From contig SKHR01000114.1 of the NCBI GenBank assembly GCA_007116865.1, forward strand, positions 1 through 7,893: a stretch of DNA of 7,893 nt. The letters are read 5' to 3'. The position numbers and the translations under genes are program-made. This document shows, in pieces, positions 1-5,785 of this stretch. This DNA comes from Marinospirillum sp. Lineage in GTDB: Bacteria > Pseudomonadota > Gammaproteobacteria > Pseudomonadales > Halomonadaceae. The notes below the pieces were generated by a model. The model made no database searches, was not told the origin of the DNA, and was given only the letters and a program-made list of their open reading frames with translations. Numbering within the stretch: the first letter of the stretch is position 1; each line of letters begins with the position of its first letter.

Positions 1-299
1 CGGTTCAAACCCACTGCCGCCAGTGTGCCCAGCACCATCGCCAGCAGCGTGGCCAAGGGCGCAACGATCAGGCTGTTTTTTAAGGCCGCCATCCAGGGGC
101 CTGACGGATTGAAAATTTCCTGATACCAGCGCAGGGAGAAGCCATCCAGCGGATAGGTCAGAAAGCTGCTGACATTGAATGACAGTGGAATGATCACCAG
201 CACCGGCAGCATCAAAAACACCAGAACGCCAACACACACTACCCGAAAGACCCAGTACCAGACCTTCTCAATCGGTGTCGCATAGGGTTGCATTGCCAT
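1..299 (-). CDS. ABC transporter permease, PotC/PotI-like (partial, C-terminal part outside window)
   Basis: This is the second inner-membrane permease of a polyamine-type ABC importer. The 99 visible codons start at the ATG at 299 and remain open to base 1, so most of the protein lies outside the window. The N-terminus is MAMQPYATPIEK, followed by a hydrophobic helix at about residues 17-40, then a periplasmic stretch with FSLRWYQEIF (54-63) and WMAALKNSLIVA (69-80), which is the usual PotC-family pattern ahead of helix 2. The start has a strong Shine-Dalgarno GAGGAA six bases upstream. The upstream permease stop codon (302-304) lies inside that spacer, so translation is probably coupled. 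A second ATG at 293 is in frame but is less well placed for the Shine-Dalgarno site. It should pair with the permease encoded upstream to form the translocation channel. Family assignment is secure; the substrate is inferred only from the neighbours. Confidence 0.9.
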   Translation of the reverse strand, partial: MAMQPYATPIEKVWYWVFRVVCVGVLVFLMLPVLVIIPLSFNVSSFLTYPLDGFSLRWYQEIFNPSGPWMAALKNSLIVAPLATLLAMVLGTLAAVGLN

Positions 300-301
300 G
301 A

Positions 302-1558
302 TTAATTCCTCACCAGTTGTTTTTGATTCACCATCCGGTGATAAACCAGATACAGCAGCAGGGTCACGATCAGCAGCAGAGAGCCCAAGGCCGCAGCCAT
401 GCCCCAGTTATTGGTGGTATTGGTGTAGTAGGCGACGTAGTAACTCACCATCTGATCCGATGGTCCACCCACTAACGCTGGGGTGATGTAGTAACCCAGG
501 GCCATGATGAAGACCAGCAGGGTACCGGCCGCCACGCCGGAAATGGTCTGAGGCACATAGACTTTCCAGAAAGCGATGAAGGGATGTTCACCCAAAGACA
601 CCGCTGCCCGCAGATAGCTGGGAGAAATCCCCTTCATCACGCTATACAGCGGCAAAATCATGAATGGCAGCAGAATGTGAACCATGGCCACCAGCACCCC
701 AAAGCGGTTGAACACCAGCTGCAAGGGATCACTGGTCAACCCGGTTGCCATCAGGGTGGTGTTGATCACCCCGCCGGTTTGTAATAACACAATCCAGGAA
801 GCCGTCCGTACCAGCAATGAAGTCCAAAAGGGAAGGAGCACAAAAATCATCAGCAGGTTACTTTGACTGGTCGGCAGGGTGGCCAGCCAGTAAGCCAGCG
901 GGAAACCCATCAGCAGGCAAATCAGGGTGACCGAACCGGCAATGACCAGAGTGCGTTGAAACACCGAAACATAAACCCGCTGCTCTGCCTCGATACGCTG
1001 GATTTGACGATCATCATCACGCTGCAGATCAACCGCCGCCAGCAGATAACGATCGGTCGTCAAGGATGAGGCTCGCTGCAAGGCCCGCCAGGTCTCACGC
1101 TCTGCCCAGGCGGCATCGATGCTTTGCAGGCTGGCACGCCAGCCTTCAACGGGCTGTTCAACGGGTAGTTGGCGCAGGGTGCGCATCAGCAGCCCACGAA
1201 AAGCCGGATCTTCATAGTTTAAACGGCGTCCAATACGCCCCAAACCACCGCCTTGACGTGAAGCACGCAACTCTTCCGCAAAAGCGGCCATGGTGGCTTC
1301 ATCTGGCAATCCCTGACCATCCCAGGCCTGTAAATGAGCTGCAGTTTCCGGCATCACCTGCATCAGCTCGGTATTATCCACACTGCGCCACAGCATATTG
1401 GAAATCGGCACCACAAACACGATCACTAAAAAAACCGCCAAGGGTAGGACCAAGGCTGCGGCTTTGATCTTGCGCCAGCGTTCCGCCCGGCGCAGTTTAG
1501 CTTTGAGGCTACGCCCATCAAAAAACGCTGAAGGGGTCTGGGTTTCAGACTGAAGCAT
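302..1558 (-). CDS. ABC transporter permease, PotB/PotH-like, with long periplasmic insertion
   Basis: First inner-membrane permease of the importer (MetI-like fold, COG1176-type). The start at 1558 (MLQSETQTPS, 418 aa) is preferred because AAGGA lies 8 bases upstream. The alternative ATG at 1567 (421 aa) directly abuts that site and leaves no spacer. The order is a basic cytoplasmic N-terminus, helix 1 at about residues 32-54, a hydrophilic charged stretch of roughly 140 residues (about 58-197), then about five more helices. The EAA loop that contacts the ATPase is visible as AAVSLGEHPFIAFWKVYVPQ (about 318-337). Classic PotB/PotH proteins are about 280-320 aa; the excess here is almost all in the loop between helices 1 and 2, which should face the periplasm. 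Longer permeases of this type occur in other proteobacteria, so I read it as a subfamily trait and not a fusion artefact. The gene ends 2 bp before the next permease. Confidence 0.9.
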   Translation of the reverse strand: MLQSETQTPSAFFDGRSLKAKLRRAERWRKIKAAALVLPLAVFLVIVFVVPISNMLWRSVDNTELMQVMPETAAHLQAWDGQGLPDEATMAAFAEELRASRQGGGLGRIGRRLNYEDPAFRGLLMRTLRQLPVEQPVEGWRASLQSIDAAWAERETWRALQRASSLTTDRYLLAAVDLQRDDDRQIQRIEAEQRVYVSVFQRTLVIAGSVTLICLLMGFPLAYWLATLPTSQSNLLMIFVLLPFWTSLLVRTASWIVLLQTGGVINTTLMATGLTSDPLQLVFNRFGVLVAMVHILLPFMILPLYSVMKGISPSYLRAAVSLGEHPFIAFWKVYVPQTISGVAAGTLLVFIMALGYYITPALVGGPSDQMVSYYVAYYTNTTNNWGMAAALGSLLLIVTLLLYLVYHRMVNQKQLVRN

Positions 1559-1577
1559 GTTCACCATCCTTTAACAC

Positions 1578-1600
1578 CGCTGCAGGCCAAGCCTGCAGCG
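1578..1600 (-). promoter_or_regulatory. Intercistronic stem-loop between binding-protein and permease genes
   Basis: Two perfect 10-base arms, CGCTGCAGGC (1578-1587) and GCCTGCAGCG (1591-1600), flank a 3-base loop. In the minus-strand transcript the hairpin begins 17 bases after the binding-protein stop codon and ends just before the Shine-Dalgarno site of the permease. No T-run follows (the next bases are GTGTTAAAGG), so it is not a standard Rho-independent terminator. By analogy with binding-protein-dependent importers such as malE-malF, it probably shields the 3' end of the upstream mRNA and gives more binding protein than permease. The structure is seen directly; the role is inferred. Confidence 0.65.
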
Positions 1601-1617
1601 AATAACCGCTATGACAA

Positions 1618-2673
1618 TTAGAGTCTTGACGCCCAAGCATTGAAACGCTGTTCCAGTTCTTCGCCGTAATCCACCCAAAACTCGGTATCGATTGCCAGGG
1701 CACCTTCAAGGTTGGCGCTGGCGGTTGGCATGCGGCTAGCCTGACGCTCTTCCAGCAAATCTAATGCGGCCGGATTGACCGGGCCATAAGGAATGCGTGA
1801 TGAGTAGGCTGCCTGAGTGTCTGGCTGGCTGGAAAAACGAATGAACTCGTAAGCAGTATCAACATGTGCGGAGCCTGATACGATCGCCCAGTAGTCTAGG
1901 TCATAAAGGCTGCCTGCCCAGGTGATCGCCAGATTGCGTCCTTCTTCCTGTGCAGCGGCAATACGGCCATTGTAAGAAGAGCTCATGACCACATCCCCGG
2001 CCACCAGCCACTGAGGCGGTTGAGCACCGGCTTCCCACCACTGAATGTGATCTTTCAGCTCATCCAGCTTGGCAAAGGCACGCTCCACCCCAGCACGAGT
2101 GCGCAACTGGTCATAAACCTTATCCACCGGCACACCATCGGCCATCAAAGCAAACTCAAGGGTGTACTTGGCGCCACGGCGCAAGCCACGAGTACCCGGA
2201 AAGGTTTCTACATCCCAGAAATCAGCCCAGCTCTGTGGTGAGCGTGGCAGACGATCCGCGTTGTAAGCCAGCACGGTTGACCAAACAAAAGTGCCTACAC
2301 CACACTCTTCAACCGCCGCATCCATCAGCTCATCGGCCAGACCCAGGCGCGCCCAGTCAATCGGCTCAAACATGCCTTCAAAACAACCGCGCACCAGTTC
2401 AGGCGACTCGACTTCAACCAGATCCCAACTGACATTGCCGGTTTCGACCATGGCGCGAATACGTGCCAGTTCACCGTTGTAATCACCGGGCACCACTCGC
2501 TTGCCTGTCTGCTGAGTGAAAGGACCATAATAGGCCTGCTGCATGGCATCGCCCGAGGCACCACCAAAGGAGATCACGGTAAAGGCCTGTGCCGAGGCAG
2601 CCATCATTAAACCACCGGCCAACAGGCCACCCGTCAACCAAAGCTTCATTTGTTGCGTTTTTGCTGTGTGCAT
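1618..2673 (-). CDS. Periplasmic substrate-binding protein of polyamine-type ABC importer (PotD/PotF/YdcS-like)
   Basis: Extracellular solute-binding protein of the COG0687 (PotD) class, 351 aa, which should capture the ligand in the periplasm and deliver it to the two permeases. It has a Sec signal peptide: basic N-terminus, hydrophobic core LWLTGGLLAGGLMMAAS and a likely cleavage after AQA (residues 28-30), giving a mature start FTVISFGG. No lipobox cysteine is present. The mature N-terminal lobe shows SFGGASGDAMQQAYYGPF (35-52), YNGELARIRAMVETG (65-79) and DLVEVESPELVRGC (84-97), typical of a PotD branch seen in many proteobacteria. C97 and C124 are the only cysteines and could form a disulfide. 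The start at 2673 has a weak purine-rich GAGAG 8 bases upstream; an internal ATG at 2649 has none. It lies 42 bp after the ATPase gene. The exact ligand cannot be read from the sequence; putrescine or spermidine is the family default. Confidence 0.92.
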   Translation of the reverse strand: MHTAKTQQMKLWLTGGLLAGGLMMAASAQAFTVISFGGASGDAMQQAYYGPFTQQTGKRVVPGDYNGELARIRAMVETGNVSWDLVEVESPELVRGCFEGMFEPIDWARLGLADELMDAAVEECGVGTFVWSTVLAYNADRLPRSPQSWADFWDVETFPGTRGLRRGAKYTLEFALMADGVPVDKVYDQLRTRAGVERAFAKLDELKDHIQWWEAGAQPPQWLVAGDVVMSSSYNGRIAAAQEEGRNLAITWAGSLYDLDYWAIVSGSAHVDTAYEFIRFSSQPDTQAAYSSRIPYGPVNPAALDLLEERQASRMPTASANLEGALAIDTEFWVDYGEELEQRFNAWASRL

Positions 2674-2715
2674 GATGTTTTCTCTCTTTTCACTTGTGTT
2701 GTGTATGAACTCAAC

Positions 2716-3822
2716 TCATGGCTGAGTGCAGTCCAGTGCTCGTACATCTTCATCACGCCATCCCAGCATGATGTCAGCGCCCACCTTCAGGCTGGAACAA
2801 AAGTCCGTGACCGGCACTCGCGCCATAAACTGGCTATTGTCACCAACCCGACAACGCACTCTCAGGTGGTCACCCAGGTAAATAAACTCTTCGATATGGG
2901 CTTTAACTCGGTTCGGCAGCCCCTCGCTGGCACCGTTCAGACGGACCCGCTCGGGGCGAATTGAAAGGCGTGTCAAGGCACCCTGCTCGCGCACATTGAC
3001 CAGAATTGCACCCGTTGAAAGCCCGCCTTCGACCTGCACTTGGCAGCGCTCACCTTCAATAGAAGCGATTCGACCCACCAGCTGATTGTTTTCACCAATA
3101 AACTGAGCGACAAACGCATTGCTAGGGGCTTCATAAAGACGATCCGGTGTATCAATCTGCTGAATCACGCCATCATTGAACACCGCCACCCGATCCGACA
3201 TGGTCAAGGCTTCACTCTGATCGTGGGTGACAAACACCACGGTCAAACCCAGCTGCTCGTGCAGATGTTTGATTTCCAGCTGCATATGCTCACGCAACTG
3301 TTTATCCAGCGCGCCCAGCGGCTCATCCATCAAGACCAGTTGCGGCTCGAACACCAGTGCACGCGCCAGCGCGACCCGCTGCTGCTGCCCCCCACTCAAC
3401 TGGGTCGGACGACGACGCGCAAAGTCTTTCAGCTGAATAGTGTCGAGGATGCGCTCAACCCGTTGGCGTGCTTCTGCTGCCGGCACCTTGCGGGCTTTTA
3501 AAGGAAAATGCAGATTTTCCTCTACTGTCATATGTGGAAACAGGGCATAATTCTGAAACACCATGCCAATGTTGCGCTTGTGGGGTGGCAAGGTGTTCAG
3601 GCGTTTATCACCCAGAAAAATATCCCCTGATGTTGGCACCTCGAAACCGGCCAGCATCATCAGGCAGGTGGTTTTACCAGAACCTGAGGGGCCGAGCAGA
3701 GTGACAAATTCGCCTTGAGCAATCGACAGATTAAGGTCTTTAACAACCAGGTTTTCGCCATCGTAGGTTTTCTGTACACCTGAAAACCGGACCAGCGCAT
3801 CGCTGTCATATGCTTGCTGCAT
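2716..3822 (-). CDS. ABC transporter ATP-binding protein, PotA/PotG-like
   Basis: Cytoplasmic ATPase that powers the importer, 368 aa, a normal length for PotA/PotG. All nucleotide-binding elements are present: Walker A GPSGSGKT (44-51), Q-loop Q90 within VFQNYALFPHMTVEENL, signature LSGGQQQRVALARAL (142-156), Walker B LVLMDEP (162-168), D-loop GALD (170-173) and H-loop histidine H200 in FVTHDQSEALTMSDR. The C-terminal part (about 240-365) contains SIRPERVRL and a GDHLRVRCRV stretch typical of the regulatory TOBE domain. The start at 3822 has a strong AAGGGGG site just upstream. It is the first gene of the operon and its start lies 28 bp from the nearest candidate operator palindrome (3851-3866), so this gene is likely where the regulator acts. 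Orthology to potA or potG is not decided here. Confidence 0.95.
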   Translation of the reverse strand: MQQAYDSDALVRFSGVQKTYDGENLVVKDLNLSIAQGEFVTLLGPSGSGKTTCLMMLAGFEVPTSGDIFLGDKRLNTLPPHKRNIGMVFQNYALFPHMTVEENLHFPLKARKVPAAEARQRVERILDTIQLKDFARRRPTQLSGGQQQRVALARALVFEPQLVLMDEPLGALDKQLREHMQLEIKHLHEQLGLTVVFVTHDQSEALTMSDRVAVFNDGVIQQIDTPDRLYEAPSNAFVAQFIGENNQLVGRIASIEGERCQVQVEGGLSTGAILVNVREQGALTRLSIRPERVRLNGASEGLPNRVKAHIEEFIYLGDHLRVRCRVGDNSQFMARVPVTDFCSSLKVGADIMLGWRDEDVRALDCTQP

Positions 3823-3850
3823 CTTACCCCCTTCAAAATCGCCGAAAGCC

Positions 3851-3866
3851 GTTAATTAAAATTGAC
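3851..3866. promoter_or_regulatory. Candidate operator 1 (near-palindrome GTTAATTAAAATTGAC)
   Basis: A 16-bp imperfect palindrome with half-sites GTTAATTA and (on the other strand) GTCAATTT; 12 of 16 positions are symmetric. It lies 28 bp upstream of the ATPase start, where a bound repressor would block transcription of the importer. It matches the inverted copy at 3988-4003 in 14 of 16 positions. The adjacent HTH-cupin gene is the obvious candidate binder. The sequence relation is direct; the binding is inferred. Confidence 0.6.
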
Positions 3867-3987
3867 ACTCTAGACGTATTGGCTCGCATCTTGCTTAGTG
3901 AGTCATCAGGTGAGCGCCAGGAATTGCAAAATACTAAGCATTTTTCAGGCCAACTTTGCGAAACCGGCCAAAAAGCAGGACTTGCGC

Positions 3988-4003
3988 GTTAAATTTAATT
4001 AAC
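3988..4003. promoter_or_regulatory. Candidate operator 2 (near-palindrome GTTAAATTTAATTAAC)
   Basis: A 16-bp palindrome with outer arms GTTAA and TTAAC and half-sites GTTAAATT and GTTAATTA. Read on the minus strand it matches operator 1 in 14 of 16 positions. It lies about 77 bp upstream of the regulator's ATG, in a position suited to autoregulation. The centres of the two sites are 137 bp apart, about 13 helical turns, so looping between two bound dimers is conceivable. Function is inferred from position and symmetry. Confidence 0.6.
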
Positions 4004-4079
4004 TCAATGGCGGGCCTTGCATCTCGATAAAGCAGGTCGCAGCCATCACGCACCAAAACGGAGCAGCGAGCACCGAACC

Positions 4080-4631
4080 ATGGACCAGAATTGGAATTTA
4101 GGACACAGACTCAAGCATGTTCGTCAGCAGGCGGGCTTGTCTCAACGTGAACTTGCCCGTCGCGCAGGCGTGACCAATGCCGCCATTTCTTTAATTGAAG
4201 CCAACCAAAGCAGCCCGTCGGTGGCCTCCTTAAAGAAAGTACTGGAAGGCATTCCAATGAGCCTCAGTGACTTCTTTTCGCTGGAGATGCCAGCACAAAA
4301 CCGCTTTTTCTTTCGCGCCAGTGAACTGCTGCCGATTGCTGAGGGCAAGGTGGATTTCCGCCAGGTTGGCGATGCACGTAAACATCAGCTGCAAATTCTA
4401 CATGAGCGTTATGAGCCTGGTGCGGACACCGGACGCAGCATGTTAAAACATGAATCGGAAGAAGGCGGCGTGGTGATTGAAGGTGAAATCGAGTTGACCG
4501 TGGGTGATGAAAAAGCCATTTTGAAGGCGGGCGACGCCTATTTATTTGATAGCCGTCAACCGCATCGATTTCGCAATCTCGGTTCATCGGTTTGCGTCAT
4601 CATCAGTGCCTGCACGCCCCCTTATCTGTAA
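4080..4631 (+). CDS. PuuR-like transcriptional regulator (HTH XRE + cupin)
   Basis: DNA-binding regulator of the XRE/cupin class, 183 aa, close to the 185 aa of E. coli PuuR. Residues 8-65 form the helix-turn-helix domain, with LSQRELARRAGVTNAAISLIE (20-40) spanning the recognition helices. Residues about 105-176 form a cupin barrel with KHESEEGGVVIEGEIELTVG and GDAYLFDSRQPHRFRN. The ending CVIISACTPPYL closely resembles the PuuR ending. PuuR is known to repress putrescine-use genes and to be released by putrescine. The ATG at 4080 is chosen because it starts the conserved domain as in PuuR; an upstream in-frame TTG at 4017 would add 21 residues unlike the family. The Shine-Dalgarno site is weak (GCGAG, 9 bases upstream). 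The gene is divergent from the importer operon, which with the paired palindromes suggests it controls that operon and itself. The ligand is inferred, not shown. Confidence 0.92.
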   Translation: MDQNWNLGHRLKHVRQQAGLSQRELARRAGVTNAAISLIEANQSSPSVASLKKVLEGIPMSLSDFFSLEMPAQNRFFFRASELLPIAEGKVDFRQVGDARKHQLQILHERYEPGADTGRSMLKHESEEGGVVIEGEIELTVGDEKAILKAGDAYLFDSRQPHRFRNLGSSVCVIISACTPPYL

Positions 4632-4657
4632 CCATCAGTAGCAAGGCGCGTTTCTTC

Positions 4658-4666
4658 TGGTAAAAT
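4658..4666 (+). promoter_or_regulatory. Candidate extended -10 promoter for the AbrB-family gene
   Basis: TGGTAAAAT combines a TGn extension with a TAAAAT hexamer (5 of 6 to the sigma-70 consensus). A poor -35 (GTAGCA, 3 of 6) lies 17 bp upstream. Transcription would start near 4673 and give a leader of about 45 bases before the GTG at 4717. It lies 26 bp after the regulator's stop codon, so the downstream gene could be read both from this promoter and by read-through. Confidence 0.4.
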
Positions 4667-4678
4667 GACAGGAAAACA

Positions 4679-4705
4679 CTTGAGCCCTTTGCTCAACGCC
4701 TCAAG
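4679..4705 (+). promoter_or_regulatory. Leader with two mutually exclusive stem-loops before the AbrB-family gene
   Basis: TTGAGC (4680-4685) can pair with GCTCAA (4691-4696) around a 5-base loop. The overlapping CTTGAG (4679-4684) can instead pair with CTCAAG (4700-4705), which would cover part of the AAGGA ribosome binding site (4703-4707). Only one of these can form at a time. Stems are only 6 bp, so chance is possible. Confidence 0.35.
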
Positions 4706-4716
4706 GATCTTATTGC

Positions 4717-5742
4717 GTGCCTCATCTGCGTACCAACCGGCTTTTTAACCTGCTCTGGGTCGGCTTGATCGGTGGTGCTTTATTTCATTGGCTCAACTTG
4801 CCCCTGGCCTGGATGCTCGGCCCCCTGCTTGCCAACCTGATCGCCAGCCTCTCTGGGCTGGCTGTTGGTATTCGCCCTGGACTGCGGGCCTTCTTTTTGG
4901 GTTTGCTGGGTCTGATTCTTGGTGGCCAGGCCAGTCAAGACACCCTCGCTCAGGTCGCTCAGTGGCCTGCCAGCCTTGCCCTGCTGTGTTTAGGGGTTGT
5001 GCTTATCATCCTGGGCGTTGCCGCTTATTTTCGTTATGTCGCGGGTTTTGATCGGGCCTCTGCCTGGTTTTCTGCTGTGCCCGGCGCGATGACCGCGATG
5101 ATCATGATGGGAGGGCAGGCCGGTGGTGATGAAAGACGCATCACGCTGGCCCACGCATTGCGCCTGACGTTTGTGATCCTGCTGATCCCCTCTTTGTTCT
5201 GGCTGTTTTATGCGCCCAGCGGCACCTCGTTCAATCCACCGGCACTGCCGGCGGCTCATCTATGGCTGATCCTCGGCGTCTGGCCGGCCTGGTGGCTGGC
5301 GCAAAAAGTCCGCCTGCCAACACCTGAGTTCACCGGGCCTTTGTTTTTCAGTGTGATCATGGCGATCAATGGTCTGGCCTTTACCGCCCCCCTGGTCCTG
5401 ATCGCGCTGACTTTTCTGGTGTTAGGCGGATCCATCGGTGCCCGTTTTTATGGCACACCCTGGCGTGAACTGGTGTGGATTGCACAGCACGCCTTTGCAG
5501 CGGCCCTGATCGGCCTGTCACTGGCAGCACTCAGCGCCTTGAGCATGGTGTGGCTACTGGATATCCCTTTTACTACCGCCCTGCTGACCATGACACCGGG
5601 AGGGGTTGGTGAGATGGCCATGGTGGCTCTGGCCCTGGGGATTGATCCGGTCTTCATCGCGGCTCACCATCTGTTTCGGATTCTGGCGCTGATGCTGGTC
5701 ATTCCGTTGGTGGCGCGTTTCTGGCAAAACCCGACCCCATAA
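4717..5742 (+). CDS. AbrB-family integral membrane protein (PF05145, COG3180)
   Basis: Polytopic inner-membrane protein, 341 aa, about the length of E. coli AbrB. Members are often labelled putative ammonia monooxygenase or AbrB regulator, but neither activity is established and the architecture is transporter-like. About ten hydrophobic segments are visible. The protein is an internal duplication: LNLPLAWMLGPLLAN (26-40) parallels VRLPTPEFTGPLFFS (198-212), and FSAVPGAMTAMIMMGGQAGGD...LAHALRLTFVILLIPSLFW (118-162) parallels LTMTPGGVGEMAMVALALGID...AAHHLFRILALMLVIPLVARFW (290-336). The paired PG motifs and following basic RL/RI helices are the family hallmark. The start is GTG at 4717, supported by AAGGA 9 bases upstream. 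It sits 85 bp after the regulator on the same strand, but a functional link with the polyamine module is not evident. The TAA stop is shared with the terminator of the convergent operon. Substrate unknown. Confidence 0.9.
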   Translation: MPHLRTNRLFNLLWVGLIGGALFHWLNLPLAWMLGPLLANLIASLSGLAVGIRPGLRAFFLGLLGLILGGQASQDTLAQVAQWPASLALLCLGVVLIILGVAAYFRYVAGFDRASAWFSAVPGAMTAMIMMGGQAGGDERRITLAHALRLTFVILLIPSLFWLFYAPSGTSFNPPALPAAHLWLILGVWPAWWLAQKVRLPTPEFTGPLFFSVIMAINGLAFTAPLVLIALTFLVLGGSIGARFYGTPWRELVWIAQHAFAAALIGLSLAALSALSMVWLLDIPFTTALLTMTPGGVGEMAMVALALGIDPVFIAAHHLFRILALMLVIPLVARFWQNPTP

Positions 5743-5764
5743 AAAAACCCCGCCGAAGCGAGGT
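5741..5764 (-). terminator. Rho-independent terminator of the cytochrome operon
   Basis: On the minus strand, ACCTCGC (5764-5758), a TTCG loop (5757-5754) and GCGGGGT (5753-5747) form a 7-bp stem with one G-T wobble, closed by C-G around a UUCG tetraloop, and are followed by a run of T ending at 5741. It begins 21 bases after the cytochrome b stop codon. Read on the plus strand, the wobble becomes a C-A mismatch and no T-run follows, so it should work mainly for the minus strand. It overlaps the TAA stop (5740-5742) of the AbrB-family gene. Confidence 0.85.
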
Positions 5765-5785
5765 CAAAGGTGAACAAAAGCCGGC

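Larger units (their letters stand above)
3823..4079. promoter_or_regulatory. Divergent control region between importer operon and regulator gene
   Basis: A 257-bp non-coding stretch between the ATPase start (minus) and the regulator start (plus), notably AT-richer than the flanking genes. It must hold the promoters of both units. It contains two palindromic candidate operators (3851-3866 and 3988-4003) and a separate 8-bp inverted repeat, TGCTTAGT (3892-3899) with ACTAAGCA (3933-3940). I could not place a convincing -35/-10 pair on either strand: a TTGACA at 3862-3867 on the plus strand has no matching -10, and a TTTAAT on the minus strand inside the first palindrome has no good -35. The last 60 bases before 4080 look like an untranslated leader. 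Confidence 0.7.

Noticed and set aside
1066..1467. Plus-strand open frame of 133 codons inside the first permease gene
   Set aside because: It is antisense to the permease and has a low-complexity, His/Arg/Pro-rich translation with no domain; a shadow frame.
1578..1600. Rho-independent terminator after the binding-protein gene
   Set aside because: The stem is strong, but no T-run follows on either strand and the permease gene begins immediately after.
3040..3501. Plus-strand open frame of 153 codons inside the ATPase gene
   Set aside because: It is antisense to a gene with all ABC ATPase motifs and shows no recognisable domain.
3862..3867. TTGACA as a -35 box for the regulator gene
   Set aside because: No acceptable -10 hexamer is found 15-19 bases downstream, and the bases overlap the first palindrome.
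4017..4079. Upstream in-frame TTG start extending the regulator by 21 residues
   Set aside because: The extra residues do not resemble the N-terminus of PuuR-type proteins, there is no ribosome binding site before the TTG, and the ATG at 4080 gives the family length.
4717..5742. Naming the membrane protein an ammonia monooxygenase
   Set aside because: The label comes from old family naming; no copper-site or AMO-type features are visible, and the duplicated membrane architecture suggests otherwise.
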